DNA from: Chionoecetes opilio
Taxonomy: Eukaryota > Arthropoda > Malacostraca > Decapoda > Majidae
Assembly: GCA_016584305.1 (NCBI GenBank)
Contig: JACEEZ010000369.1
Span: forward strand, 141,855-205,854
Length of the DNA: 64,000 nt
Direction of reading: 5' to 3'
Part shown: piece after piece, positions 9,783-21,610 of the stretch
Layout of the letters: every line of letters starts with the position of its first letter
How positions within the stretch are numbered: the first letter of the stretch is position 1
Made by a program: the position numbers and the translations under genes
Notes under the pieces: generated by a model
Databases searched by the model: none
Told to the model about the DNA's origin: nothing
What the model saw: only the letters and a program-made list of their open reading frames with translations

Positions 9783-11549
9783 CAGGGGGGAGATGCTGAG
9801 AAGTGCCATAGAGGTAAGGCGAAAAGAGCGCCTTACCCGTCTTCAGGCGCTTTTGTAACGGCCCGGCTAAGGCACCGACTAAAGCCAATGTACAGTCGAA
9901 AGTTCAGGCGCTTTTGCACTGCCTTACACCTCCAAAGCCTATGGCGTGGGCGTGGTCCGAGAATCCTACTAGCCAATCACGTTGCCTATCTGAGCGCTGC
10001 TTAGGCAGCTTCGACCAATCACAAGGCTTGAACACGTCTCTGCTGAAGCAAGGAATGTTGTCCCTCCCTCCCTAACCAAGCACTTATGGCAAGGATACAC
10101 CGCTCTCCCCCGCCAAAAGCTGTTTCATCACAAGTTTGACGTTCAACGCAGGTTTTGACCACTTATTATATTTTTTGCATTGGGACGTGCCCATACACCA
10201 TGATAATCGTTTAGGGTGTGCCGATTCCGGGACAGTGAGTGAAAATTTAATGCAAGCAACATTCCAGGAATAAGGAGAAGATGAATAAAAAAAGGTGAAA
10301 AAAAAGTTTTATACACGATTTCATTTTGCCCCTCGTTATCTTATTATAGGTATAGTTTACTGCAATTTTTATACATTCATGATATGCACTAATGTCTCGT
10401 GAAGATGATGGTAGGTTCAGCTGTCCTAAATATCATCTGGTAGTATGATAGTACCGTATAATAGTACAATATTTTAGTGCGGGCGGAGCACCTGCCGCCC
10501 GCCGCCCGCCGCCCGCCCCTAACCAACACACAACACAACATTTCTTATCACCAGCATATAACACCCTATAATGCCGCATTAGTCTTGCACGATCAATTCA
10601 TACACACCTTGCAACACTATTAATATGTAAACACCAATTGTTACGTTGTAGGAACTGAAACAAGGCTGTATTTGCTTTATAAACAGAAGATGAATGTCTG
10701 TCAAAGGCCCACAGCAGCTCACTAAGTCAGGGTCTGACCATGCCTTAGTTTTCAGCGCCTTTAGCGGTGCCACTAAAGCCCCGTCCACACTACCACTCAT
10801 CACCGTCGGCGCTTGCCGTCGAACAGTGTTCGTCACTCAAAAGTGGCAGTGTGGACACGATGCCGACGAGCAAAATTTAACCGTCGGCGCTGCCCGCCAA
10901 CATTCAGCAGGTTTAATATTGGGCGGGCATGCCCGCCACTCACGGGTCAGCGCCAAACACATGCTTCAAGTTATCGGCAGTTTTCACTATCTAGATATTT
11001 TTGCATTGCTATGTACCGTATACCATCAGAACCAAGAAAGTCAGCTGATTACGGGTATGTGATCAAAAATTAAATGGGAGAAATGGTCGGGAAATTGCAG
11101 CGAGTTGAAGACAAAAAAGTGAGAAAAATGTTTATACACTATTTCTTTTTGCTATATTTTTTAGAATACACAAAAAGTTTTTCGTATATTTTTCTTGCTT
11201 GTGATATGCAGAAATGTGTCATGAAGATGATAGTTGGGTCAGTTTTTCTAAACCTGTGGTTATTTCATAATCTCGAGTGAGAGTACACGATATGCAGAAA
11301 ACATGACTCTCACTTTGAAATCAGGAAGCGCGCTGACCGCCGAACAAAACCGTTCGTGTGGACACAACCCTGGCAACGGCGCTTCCCGTCGGCAAGCACC
11401 GACGGCAAGCGCCGACGGTGGTGAGTGATAGTGTGGACGGGGCTTAAGGCAGCAATCTCGACTGAGCATTGCGGTGGGAGGGCGTTTCGCCTTACCACAG
11501 GCGCCCTAGTGGATAGGGCGCCCTAGCTCACTCTCAGCATCTGGCCCTG
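9783..11549. mobile_element. Insert in FB1 left arm, CAGGG...AGATGCTGAGA ends
   Basis: The right arm of FB1 lacks this segment, reading GGACACTCAGGACAGTTA across the site. The insert's ends are inverted: CAGGGGGGAGATGCTGAGA (9783-9801) and the complement of CAGGGCCAGATGCTGAGA (11532-11549). A clean target duplication is not visible. The CAGGG start would suit hAT-like elements, but that is only suggestive. It includes the smaller element at 10777-11444. Confidence 0.65.
10777..11444. mobile_element. Nested Harbinger-like MITE with TAA duplication
   Basis: Inverted ends of about 45 bp begin AGCCCCGTCCACACTA and continue with CACCGTCGGCGCTTGCCG. TAA lies on both sides (10774-10776 and 11445-11447). 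The 668-bp interior is AT-rich and non-coding. The 3-bp TAA duplication suggests PIF/Harbinger (inference). Confidence 0.75.
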
Positions 11550-11571
11550 GACAGTTATAGTGATAACCCTA

Positions 11572-11690
11572 CCTGTAAATAACAGTATAGTCGCCAGCTG
11601 CAATAATGTCGCCAGGCGCCAAATATTACGAATTATAGCATCACTACTGATGTGTATGTGCCACTGAAGATGATACACAGTAGTTCATAT
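11572..11690 (+). repeat. Half-copy of CCGTAGATAACA MITE within FB1 arm
   Basis: Holds TAACAGTATAGTCGCCAGC through GATACACAGTAGTTCATAT, the first 120 bp of the MITE family. FB1-specific sequence then takes over. The right arm carries the same half-copy at 21228-21346, so it was present before the arms duplicated. Confidence 0.8.
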
Positions 11691-12504
11691 CGGTGACAGG
11701 ACAACTCATACCGCGGACAATTCATACCGGACAATTCATATCATGCTAATTCATACCCCGGAAAATTCGTCTCAAAATAACGTCTCATATATACTTTTTG
11801 GGGGCATGAATTTTTTTTTTTTTTTTTTGCCTATAATTTTTTCAAAACTTGTATATGATAGAATAAGCTTGTCCATATGTTAATTGGGGGTTTGAGGGCA
11901 GACTGCTGAAAATTGAAAAAAATCGGTTTAATAAAATTTTTGAATGACTATTATTAAAAAACTAAGCTTCATTGGGGATTGCAAATGGTTGCATTTAGAC
12001 GGCATTAGTGTGGACTTTATTCAATTAGTGCCCGGTATGGGTATGTCAAAAAGTATGAGAGCGGTAACTCTTACAATTTGTATCTATTTTACATTTTGTT
12101 ACCCTCTATCTCAGTTAATTATGGACGGAGAGTGTTCATTTTTACCTGGTGATATCATTGACGTTATCCACTATATATTGCACAGAACGAGCTCTGAGTG
12201 GGCCTTGGTTTGAAAAATGAAAAAAAGATTTTTTTGTTCTCGCATTCTCATGGTCTACCCATTCACGCACCAAGAATGATAGAGACTTGAATTACGCTAT
12301 ACTTTTAGAAAGTAATGATATCTACCTCAAATATTAACCATTTGAAGAATGCAATGAAAAATGTGCTCTATAATTGTTCAAATATGAGCTTAAAATCACT
12401 TTTTTTGAAGATTTTCAAAGTCTTCCCGTTTCAAAAGGGAGGTTCATTCAGGCATGCAATTCACTCTATATTGTGTAGAATCCAATGCTGCTTGCTATTT
12501 GAGT

Positions 12505-12510
12505 GTAAAA

Positions 12511-12550
<40 letters not shown>

Positions 12551-12552
12551 TG
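12505..12552. repeat. (A)n(TA)n simple repeat
   Basis: Poly-A followed by TA. It marks the inner limit of the near-identical part of the left FB1 arm. Confidence 0.9.
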
Positions 12553-13029
12553 AATGCATAAACTTTGAAGAAAAAAATCCGTCTATATGCCCATAGTTGG
12601 AATATTGTAATTCTAAGAGTTTTAATTATAAACCCTTGAAACTCTAACAGCTACTCAATAGTAGTATATTGTGCAAGAAGGAGAAGAAATGGCAATGCTG
12701 TATCTGTATTCATCTTTGAGTGCTAGTGACTTAAATATCGGTCATAGGACTTTCTATATTCAAATAGTGCCTGCGGTCAAATATCAAGGCTTATATGTTT
12801 TTCGATTTTCCCTTGAAAATGAAACTGTATGGTGTTTTATGTAGACTGCATATAGTTTTACGTATGAGAGAGGTATATTATCGTTGAATTACTTTTATTG
12901 TTCTGTTAGAATAGCTTAAAAATGGCCTTATATTGTTTTTCAAAAAATTTCAAATTCGTTCAATTTAATTTTTCGGCTTAAGGTATATCAAATGGACTAT
13001 AGAGAAAGAGAAAAATTTAGAGAAATATG

Positions 13030-13900
13030 AGAGGGAGGGAAATGCCACTATTTTTTGTATAATTTAAATATTTCACCTTATGAATATTAGTTTTTGGGTT
13101 GTATCTGGTAAACCGTTTGTCTGATTGTAAAACGTATTGAAGTCTAAATATAGATCTTTTTATGATCTACACTTTTAATTTCAATAATTTTTATTGTATC
13201 TATAAAGAAAATGCCACTTTTGGGCCTTAATGTGAAACATTACGCTTTAGGAATAATTGTTTTGAATTTTATCTTGTAAACTTTTTGCCTAATTATAAAA
13301 CTAATAGAGAACTGTTTCTAGCGTTTTTTATGATCTATAATTTTAATATCGTGGGTTTTTTTCTGTATCTATAAGGAAAAGGCCACTTTTTTGGGTATAA
13401 TGCAAAATATTATGCCTTACGAATAATACTTTTTGGGTTGTGTCTGCTAAACTGTTTGGCAGGTTTTTAAACTAATAGAATACTATTTATAGATTTTTTT
13501 ATGATCTATAATTTTGATATATATCTTTTTTTTTTGTATCTATAAGGTAAAAATGATCCTTTGGGGGCATATAATGGAAATTATGACATATTAGGAATCA
13601 TAATTTTTGGTTGTATCTGTTAAACCGTTTGCCTCTCAATAAAACTTATAGAAGACTATTTATAGATTTTTTATGATCTATAATTTTGATATCGGAATGT
13701 TTTTTGTATTTCTATGGAAAATGCCACTTTTGGGGTATTCATGTAAAATATAATGCCAGATTTATAATACTTTTTGGCCTGTATCTGGTAAACTAATTGC
13801 CTGATTTTTAAACTAAAGGCACACTATTTTTTTTTTTTTTTAAGTATAATTTTAATGCATATGATTTTTTTTGTATCTTTAGTATTTTCAAAAAACTTGA
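13030..13900. repeat. Diverged tandem repeat, about 170-180 bp unit
   Basis: About five units, each holding in order a GTATCTATAAGGAAAATGCC-like phrase, TTTTGGGTTGTATCTG, GTTTGCCT, AACTAATAGA and TTTATGATCTATAATTTT. Copies differ by many substitutions. AT-rich and non-coding. Confidence 0.8.
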
Positions 13901-15184
13901 TCCAGCACCCTTCATATTTGTCGGATCTGTTTGCTTTTGTAGTACACAATGGGTACTGTACTAATACTCAATCTGTAAAAATAAAAATAAATTTGGATAA
14001 AAATTGTAAAAATCGCTAATATTTTCTACAATTTTTTATTATTTTTCATTATCACCCATATAAAGTTTCGTTAGTTCGTGCTCGACTATATAGAATATTT
14101 TTTATAGATTTTTGGGTTTAATTCTTTTTTATAGAATTTTTTTAATGTTTTTTTTTTTAAATAGCAAAAAAATATATAAAAAAAAAAACCGCAAATTAAC
14201 TATAGAAATGATGCTATGTTGTCGAGAACGTAGTAACGAAACTTTTTGTGGGGGATGAGGAAAAAAAATTAAAAACTTTAGGAAACAATTAGCGATTTTT
14301 ACAGTTTTTATCCAGTTGTAATAAAATTCACACAGATGGCGTATGAGTACAATATCTATACTCTTGTGAAAAATCTAATTTATCCGACAAATATTAAGGG
14401 TGATAGATGTCAAAAATCATTTTTTTTTTTTAATGCCTCGTGCACCCTTGCTATATGTCAGATCAGTCTGATATTTTCATATGTTAGAGATATTATACTA
14501 TTACGTCATATGAGTATATATTATTAAAATCAGTTGAACATTTTTAGAGTTATAAAAAGTAAAAAAAAATTACATTACAGGTGCCGAGCGAATAGTTTAA
14601 AGATCTAAGAATCACTAATGGGGTCGCTGAACAACGATTGGCTATCGAGATAGAGAATATCAAAAAAGGGTACTTTGTACCTATGAATGATTTCTGAAAA
14701 TGAATATTTTTTTCACTTAGGAGCTGAATTGGGGTATTTAAATAAATATTTTAAACTTTTTCCTAAGTGTGGAAATGCTATTAAAAATGATGTGTAATTG
14801 AAGTCCAGCGACATCCTGTCAAGAAAAAGATCTTCGAGACTTTGTATAGTCTTACCCCTCTTATGACTTCGCATATTGACATGTAAATCCCCAAACTTTC
14901 ACAAGTGTGTTTGAGTGACTTAAGTTTTTTGGATTAGGCTGATTTTCGGCTATGTTGTGAGGGAACTCCTATTGCGTCGTTGTTATGAATATGATAAACA
15001 TCGGTCAATATGTTTCGGAGTTGCATCCAAAAATGTTGCAAAATCAAGCAAAGTTGCCCTATTTTCACCTATAAGAACGAAATTTAACGACAAAAATATG
15101 AATGGCTCTAATCATAAAAAGAATGACCTATTCCGGCTTAAATGACACCTTGTGACTTTTTCTACCATTTTGGGTTTTTGAGAT
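13901..15184. other. AT-rich FB1 interior without genes
   Basis: Only short frames (up to 63 aa) with no recognisable domain. An A/T-rich inverted phrase, AAAAATCGCTAATATTTTCT versus TTAGCGATTTTTACAGTTTT, lies near 14010 and 14290. Confidence 0.5.
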
Positions 15185-15750
15185 AGAGTGTTTCAAAGAG
15201 TAGTATTTTTTGTCTTAAAATTGTGCCTGCGGCAATAACTCAAGGCTGATATCTCATTCACATTTTCCTTAAATACAAAATTGAATGTTGAATTCTGTAG
15301 AATGCATAATGTTACACTTATGGAATAGGTAGATTATTGTTAAATTAATTTTATGGTTGTGTTACAAAAGCTTAAATATGACATTTTGATTTATTTTTTC
15401 AAAATCGTTTGATTTCATATTTCATTTTAGAATATATACTAACGGTTGTTCTAAGCCCTGCCACCCAACGTAAACTTTTAATGATAATAAACAAAAAAGA
15501 TATGAGTGATTAAATATGACGAAAAAAATTATTGTGTCCCCTACAAAATTCTTTTTATTTAAATTGACATCATTCGCGCACATTGTCAGTAGAGATAGTT
15601 TCTCTATCATCTATAAAAAATATATACCGTTTCTCAATGAAGCTTAGTTTTGGAATAATAGTGCTTCAAATCATGCCTTTGCATGATTTGTTCCGTGAAA
15701 AAGTCCATATTTAGAGCATTATAATCTTAACAGTATTTAGTATATGTACT
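15185..15750. repeat. FB1 interior direct repeat, copy B
   Basis: Matches 18000-18620 in the same orientation, including GATATGAGTGATTAAAT and CTGTTTCTCAATGAAGCTTAG (read in two parts). A shorter related stretch is at 12690-13000. Confidence 0.75.
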
Positions 15751-15873
15751 CTAAACAGCAAAGGCGACCGGCGATGGCGACCCTGCCGCCATCTTTTTCC
15801 CCAGCAGGAAATATATCCCCACGGATTGACCAAAGGCCACATTTTTTACCCTAGTTAGTAAAATTCGTAGCGC

Positions 15874-15874
<1 letters not shown>

Positions 15875-15911
<37 letters not shown>

Positions 15912-15949
15912 CTCTCTCTCTCTCTTCTCTTCTCTCTCTTCTCTCTCTC

Positions 15950-15983
<34 letters not shown>

Positions 15984-16121
15984 CCCCTCTCTCATCCTCT
16001 CTTCTCTCTCTCTCCTCCTCTCTCTCTCTCTCTCTTCCTCTTCTCTCTCTTCCTCTCTCTTCCTCTTCCTCTCTCTTCCTCTCTCTTCCTCTCTCTCTCT
16101 CCCCTCTCTTCCTCTCTCTCT

Positions 16122-16179
<58 letters not shown>

Positions 16180-16297
16180 CTCTCTCTCTTTTCTCCTCTC
16201 TCTCTCTACTCTCTCTCTCTCTCTCCTCTCTCCCTCTCTCTTCCCTCTCTCTCTCTCTCTCTCTCCCTCTCTCTTTCTCTTTCCCCTCTCTCTCTTC

Positions 16298-16328
<31 letters not shown>

Positions 16329-16394
16329 TCTCCTCTCGTCTCTCTCTCCTCCTCTCTCTCTTCCCCCTCTCTCCTTTTCTCTCTCTTCTCTAAA
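15875..16394. repeat. (CT)n array
   Basis: About 520 bp of imperfect CT. The Glu/Arg- or Leu/Ser-rich frames across it are not genes. Confidence 0.97.
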
Positions 16395-16559
16395 AAAAAC
16401 CATAACATACAGACGGGAGGGAGTCAGGGTCAAGGCAAGGGAGAGGTAAGATAATGATGGCTGCTATGCAGCGCTGAGGGGTTGATGCTAATCCTACACC
16501 TAATCCCTCCCCATCTCACCCCGGAGTCGCCCGTAGTATACACTCGACTCTCTTCCTCG

Positions 16560-16635
16560 TTGTGTATGTGTGTGTGCGTGTGTGTGTGTGTGTGTGTGTT
16601 GTGGTGTGTGTGTGTGTGTGTTGTGGTGTGTGTGT
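16560..16635. repeat. (GT)n array
   Basis: GT microsatellite with a repeated TTGTGGTG interruption. Confidence 0.95.
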
Positions 16636-16649
16636 TGCCTTGAAAATAT

Positions 16650-16730
16650 TACATAAGAACATAAGAACATAAGAAAAAAAGGAAGCTACAAGAGGCCGTG
16701 AGACCTACACGTGGTAGTTATTAATTGAAT
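16650..16730 (-). mobile_element. CR1-type LINE 3' tail, strongly 5'-truncated
   Basis: Three ACATAAGAA units followed by AGCTACAAGAGGCCGTGAGA. On the minus strand this is the terminal 3'UTR of the CR1-like LINE at 21611-22110. Confidence 0.8.
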
Positions 16731-17039
16731 AAAGTCTTACAATTTTGACAATGAAATAAGAAAAAACATACATACAATAAAATACAACCAGGGACCTGGA
16801 TCTTTCAGAATAAAACAACAACAATGTGCTGATGAAGGCAAAACAATAAGAAAGAAAATAATTAATACAAAAAAAAATTAAAACAATAAAACGTTGACTT
16901 TCCTCCTCTACACATTCGCATTCCCTCCCTGCCTGCCTCCTTTTATCACCCCTCCACCGCACCCTTCCCCTCTTCCTCCTCATCCTATCAACGCTGTCTA
17001 TTTCCTGCCACTGCTCCCCCTAACCTCCCCCGTCCAGAT

Positions 17040-17318
17040 TCACTCCTCTCCTTCTCTCTATCTCTCGCCTCTCCCCCTCTCCCTCTCATTCCTCCTCTCT
17101 TCCTCTCTCTCTCTTCTCTCTCTCTCTTTTTCCCTCTCTCTCTCTCCTCTTACTCTCTCTCTCTCTTCCTCCTCTCTCTCTCTTCCTCTCTCTCTCCTCC
17201 CCTCCTCTCCTCTTCTCACTCTTCTCTCCTCTCTCATCTCTCTCTCTCTTACTCTCGCTCCTCTCTCTCTCCTCTCTCTTCTCTCTCTCTCTCCCCTCTC
17301 TCTCTCTCTCAGTCCTCT

Positions 17319-17407
<89 letters not shown>

Positions 17408-17455
17408 CTCTCTCTCCTCCTCTCTCTCTCTCTCTCTTCTCTTCTCTGTCTCTTT
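17040..17455. repeat. (CT)n array
   Basis: Imperfect CT array of about 415 bp inside the nested inverted structure. Confidence 0.97.
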
Positions 17456-17683
17456 CACACAAACACGTAACATTGGAAATTTATTATATGCGTAAATACA
17501 TAGATATTATTTCAGCAAGATTAGACAGAGAGAGAGAGAGAGAGAGAAGGAGTCAGCAGGTGTTTTGTGTCGGACGGCGGGAGTATAGCACCCTTGGGAA
17601 AACTTAATCTCATACCCTAGCATCGCCGCCTCCACCACCATCACCACCCATTCCAGTCACGGGGAAAGGATATGAAAGAAAGG

Positions 17684-17684
17684 A

Positions 17685-17777
<93 letters not shown>

Positions 17778-17790
17778 GAGAGAGAGAGAG
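17684..17790. repeat. (GA)n array
   Basis: Near-pure GA that leads directly into the right copy of the nested inverted repeat. Confidence 0.97.
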
Positions 17791-17999
17791 GCGCTACGAA
17801 TTTTACTAACTAGGGTAAAAAAATGTGGCCTTTGGTCAATCCGTGGGGATATTTTTCCTCCTGGGGAAAAAGATGGCGGCAGGGGTGTCCGGTCGGCTTT
17901 TCAGTTTATAGTACATGAAAATGTAACAGCATATAGACAAGAGTATAGTGTGATTGGAGATAAGATTTCATTGCTTTATCTTTATTAGTCTTGGAGTCT

Positions 18000-18620
18000 T
18001 AGTGACTTAAATAGCGGTAATAATTGCAGTCCATTTTACCCCAAAAAATACTCTATTCAATTGTTGCCTGCGACAATAAGTCAAGGCTTTTATTTTGTGA
18101 ATATTTTCCCTGAATACAAAATTGAATCATTTTTTTTTAGAATGCATATAATTGTACGTATAAAATAGATAGATTATTGTTAAATGAATTTTATGGTTGT
18201 GTTACAAAAGATTAAAAATGGCCTTTCGATAATTGTTTTCACAAATTCTCAAAATCGTTGCATTTCATTTTTCTTTTTAATCTATATAATGGGGACAGTA
18301 ATAAGCCCAGCCACCCAATAGTATCTGTTTTTTATAATAAACAAGAAAGATATGAGTGATTAAATTTGTAGAAAACATTTATTTTTGTCCCATTCAAAAT
18401 TCTTATTATTAAACTGACATCATTCGTGCACTATTTCAGCCAAGATAGTTTATCTATGATCTATAAAAAATATATACTGTTTCTCAATGAAGCTTAGAAT
18501 TGGAAAAATAGTGCCGTAAAAGGTACCTTTGCATGAGTTCTTCCATGTAAAAGTACATATTTATAGCATTGTAATTTTAACAATTTTAAATCTATATATA
18601 TGAAACCTATACAGCTTCTA
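18000..18620. repeat. FB1 interior direct repeat, copy C
   Basis: Same unit as 15185-15750. A partial further copy starts at 18640 with TTGCCATATCTTAATTAGTC. Confidence 0.75.
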
Positions 18621-19321
18621 GACAGTAGTACAGTGCGATAGAGGACGGACTTTCATTGCCATATCTTAATTAGTCTTTGAGTGTTATTGACTTAAATATG
18701 GGTAATAATTGCAGTGGTATATCCCCCCCAAAATATTTTAAGTATTTGCAAGAAAATAGAGATTTTTTTTGGCACTCAAATAGCAGGCAGCATTAGATTC
18801 TACACAATATAGAGTGAATTGCATGCCTGAATGAACCTCCCTTTTGAAACGGGAAGACTTTGAAAATCTTCAAAAAAAGTTATTTTAAGCTCATATTTGA
18901 ACAATTATAGAGAGCACATTTTTTCATTGCATTCTTCAAATGGTTAATATTTGAGGTAGATATAATTACTTTCTAAAAGTATAGCGTAATTCAAGTCTCT
19001 ATCATTCTTGGTGCGTGAATGGGTAGACCATGAGAATGCGGAAAAAAAAAAATCTTTTTTTCATTTTTCAAACCAAGGTCCACTCAGAGCTCGTTCTGTG
19101 CACATATATAGTGGATAACGTCAATGATATCACCAGTAAAAATGAACACTCTCCGTCCATAATTAACTGAGATACAGGGTAACAAAGTGTAAAATAGATA
19201 CAAATTGTAAGAGTTACCGCTCTCATACTTTTTGACATACCCATACCGGGCACTAATTGAATAAAGTTCACACTAATGCCGTCTAAATGCAACCATTTGC
19301 AATCCCCAATGAAGCTTAGTT

Positions 19322-19331
19322 TTTTAATAAT
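19322..19331. repeat. LINE target-site duplication, left
   Basis: TTTTAATAAT, identical to 20975-20984. A single copy is present at the matching place in the left FB1 arm (ATTATTAAAA near 11950). Confidence 0.9.
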
Positions 19332-20974
19332 CAATCAATCAATCATTGGGGGCATACGCCGGGGGGCGCGTCGCCTCGCCCACCCTACGACGCCACTCCC
19401 GGGGGTCACCACGCGGGAGTTCCCATGCAGGCTCCTTTCCCATACCAAGCAGCTCTCGACAAGAAACATCAACTTGCCCCAGCCACGAGCCTTGTGGGCG
19501 CCCCCTTGGCCTCCTCCACGCCGGATTGTCTCTTACAGATACAACCCGATGGGAAGGATCGGTTTCAGGGTAGCGTGCCACATGCCCATATAGCCGAAGT
19601 TGGCGCTGACGGACTATGCAGGTAATAGGCCTCGATTCAGTCTCACGGTGCAATCGCTGATTTGACACGTAATCATCCCAGCGATACCCCATGATTCTAC
19701 GAAGACACTTATTACCAAAGGCATTGATTCGTCTCTTCAAGTCACTATTTAGTGTCCATGTCTCACAACCATAGAGTAAGACAGGGATCACAAGCGACTT
19801 GAAGATCCGGATCTTTGTCCTTCTGCACAGGTACCGACAACGCCAAATACTCCCGCTGAGCGAGTCCATAACACCGTGGGCTATGCCAATCCGCCGTAAG
19901 ACTTCTTGACGTGACCCGCCGTCATTATGGACTGCGCTACCAAGGTATGTAAAACTTTCCAAGATCTCAATGTCCTCGCCACACGCATGAACAGACTGTA
20001 CTGCTTCATCTAGTAAGTCTCCAAACACCTGGACCTTGGTCTTGAGCCAGGAGACCTCAAGTCCCAAAGGCTTTGCCTCCTCGTGCAGCGCCTCGAGAGC
20101 CATCACCAGGACCTCCAGCGACTCAGCAAAGATTACTGCATCATCGGCAAAAACAAGATCAGTGATCTTGGTGTTGCCGACGGATGCTCCACAATCACTT
20201 TGATCTACAACCTTGTCCAATACCCAGTCCATACAAGCGTTGAAAAGTGATGGGGCAAGGACGCACCCTTGCCTCACTCCTGTATTCACAGGAAAGAAGC
20301 TGGATACACCTGCCCCACATTTCACAGCACTCTCAGTCCCAGAATACAGACCAGTTATCAAACCAATAGTCCTTGCAGGAATCCCTCGAAGTCGCAGAAG
20401 ATCCCAGAGTGACTCACGATGCACTGAGTCAAACGCCTTCTTGAGATCAACATAGGCTGCAAGCATCCCCTGTCGAAACTCACGTCGGCGTTCCACCAGG
20501 ACACGAAGCGCTAGGATACGGTCCGTTGTTGACTTACCAGGCGTGAACCCAGACTGCTGAGGTCTCTGATGCTTCACCAGATGACTGCGAATCCGTGTCA
20601 GCAATAGATGGGCAAGCACCTTGCCTGGTACGCTGAGCTGTAATACCGCGGTAATTGTTGCAGTCCTGATGGTCCCCTTTCCCTTTCCAGATAGGGACGA
20701 CCAGCCCCCTTTTCCAGTCAGGAGGAATGGTACCTGATTGCCACACGGCAGTCAGGACAGCATGCAACCCGCGGATCATGGCCTCACCCCCAGCTTTGAG
20801 GAGCTCCGCACTGATATTACAAACACCAGCTGCCTTTCCACCCCTCAACTTTGCTACAGCCTCTCTGACTTCGTCAAGAGAGGGTGCGGTTTCGTCAATG
20901 GGAGGATCGGCATCCACTGCCTGTAACCCAGTGGTGTGAAGCTGCTCAGTTGGAGGGTCCACCGTGAACAACAA
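19332..20974 (-). pseudogene. 5'-truncated LINE in FB1 right arm
   Basis: The retrotransposon inserted by target-primed reverse transcription: a perfect 10-bp duplication TTTTAATAAT flanks it (19322-19331 and 20975-20984), and the left FB1 arm has the uninterrupted site. The protein starts inside RT (LRGGKAAGVCNISAELLKAG, IPPDWKRGLVVPIWKGKGD, NNYRGIT). A 2-bp deletion near 20645, relative to the copy at 55975, then shifts the frame. The main 426-aa frame carries motif A AAYVDLKKAFDSVHRESLWD, motif B NTGVRQGCVLAPSLFNACMD, motif C LVFADDAVIFAES, the thumb, and a C-terminal region with RIMGYRWDDYVSNQRL and GHVARYPETDPSHR. The 3' end is a short (ATTG)n tail. A near full-length relative is at 53810-57288. 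Confidence 0.92.
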
Positions 20975-20984
20975 TTTTAATAAT
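20975..20984. repeat. LINE target-site duplication, right
   Basis: TTTTAATAAT, identical to 19322-19331. Confidence 0.9.
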
Positions 20985-21414
20985 AGTCATTCAAAAATTT
21001 TATTAAACCGATTTTTTTCAATTTTCAGCAGTCTGCCCTCAAACCCCCAATTAACATATGGACAAGCTTATTCTATCATATACAAGTTTTGAAAAAGTTA
21101 TAGGCAAAAAAAATATAAAAAAATTCGTGCCCCAAAAAAGTATATATGAGACGTTATTTTGAGACGAATTTTCCGGGGTATGAATTAGCATGATATGAAT
21201 TGTCCGCGGTATGAGTTGTCCTGTCACCGATATGAACTACTGTGTATCATCTTCAGTGGCACATACACATCAGTAGTGATGCTATAATTCGTAATATTTG
21301 GCGCCTGGCGACATTATTGCAGCTGGCGACTATACTGTTATCTACGGTAGGGTTATCACTATAACTGTCCTGAGTGTCCGAGGTAAAGAAAATTTTTCCT
21401 GTGGAAACACTGAG

Positions 21415-21609
21415 GCAAAGTGTCCGTAGGCAAAGTGTCCGTAGGCAAATTGTCCGGTAGGCAAATTGTCCGGTAGGCAAACTGTCCGTAGGCAAACTGT
21501 CCGGTAGGCAAATTGTCCGTAGGCAAACTGTCCGTAGGCAAACTGTCCGTAGGCAAATTGTCCGTAGGCAAACTGTCCGTAGGCAAACTGTCCGTAGGCA
21601 AACTGTCCG
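21415..21609 (-). repeat. FB1 right terminal array
   Basis: About 13 copies of GTCCG(G)TAGGCAAA(T/C)T, the reverse complement of the left array. The outermost unit reads CTGTCCGGCC, so the element terminus on the minus strand begins GGCCGGACAGTTTGCC. Confidence 0.95.
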
Positions 21610-21610
21610 G

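Larger units (their letters stand above)
15774..17903. mobile_element. Inverted-repeat structure enclosing CT/GA arrays
   Basis: About 115 bp at 15774-15880 (CTGCCGCCATCTTTTTCCCC, then GGATTGACCAAAGGCCACAT) reappears inverted at 17795-17900. Both copies run inward into CT on the left and GA on the right, so the microsatellites lie at matching inner borders. The similarity extends weakly outward into FB1, so this may be the symmetric centre of FB1 or a separate nested element. Confidence 0.65.
9343..21610. mobile_element. Giant foldback element FB1
   Basis: The left arm (9343-12507) and right arm (18771-21610) are inverted copies at roughly 97% by eye over about 1.2 kb, once later insertions are removed. 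From outside in, each arm has a tandem array, a segment around TTTCCACAGGAAAAATTTTC, a half-copy of the CCGTAGATAACA MITE, four to five GGACAATTCATACC-like units, then an AT-rich stretch through CGGCATTAGTGTG. The 6-kb centre is AT-rich, made of diverged direct repeats (about 12690-13000, 15185-15750, 17960-18620) and holds a nested CT-rich inverted structure. No transposase frame is visible. Later insertions are 9783-11549 in the left arm and a LINE at 19332-20974 in the right arm. Confidence 0.8.

Noticed and set aside
11944..12213. 89-aa frame found in both FB1 arms
   Set aside because: The right-arm copy has a one-base shift that changes the C-terminus, there is no domain, and arm identity alone explains the shared frame.
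15992..17462. Long Glu/Arg- and Leu/Ser-rich frames
   Set aside because: Translations of CT/GA microsatellites.
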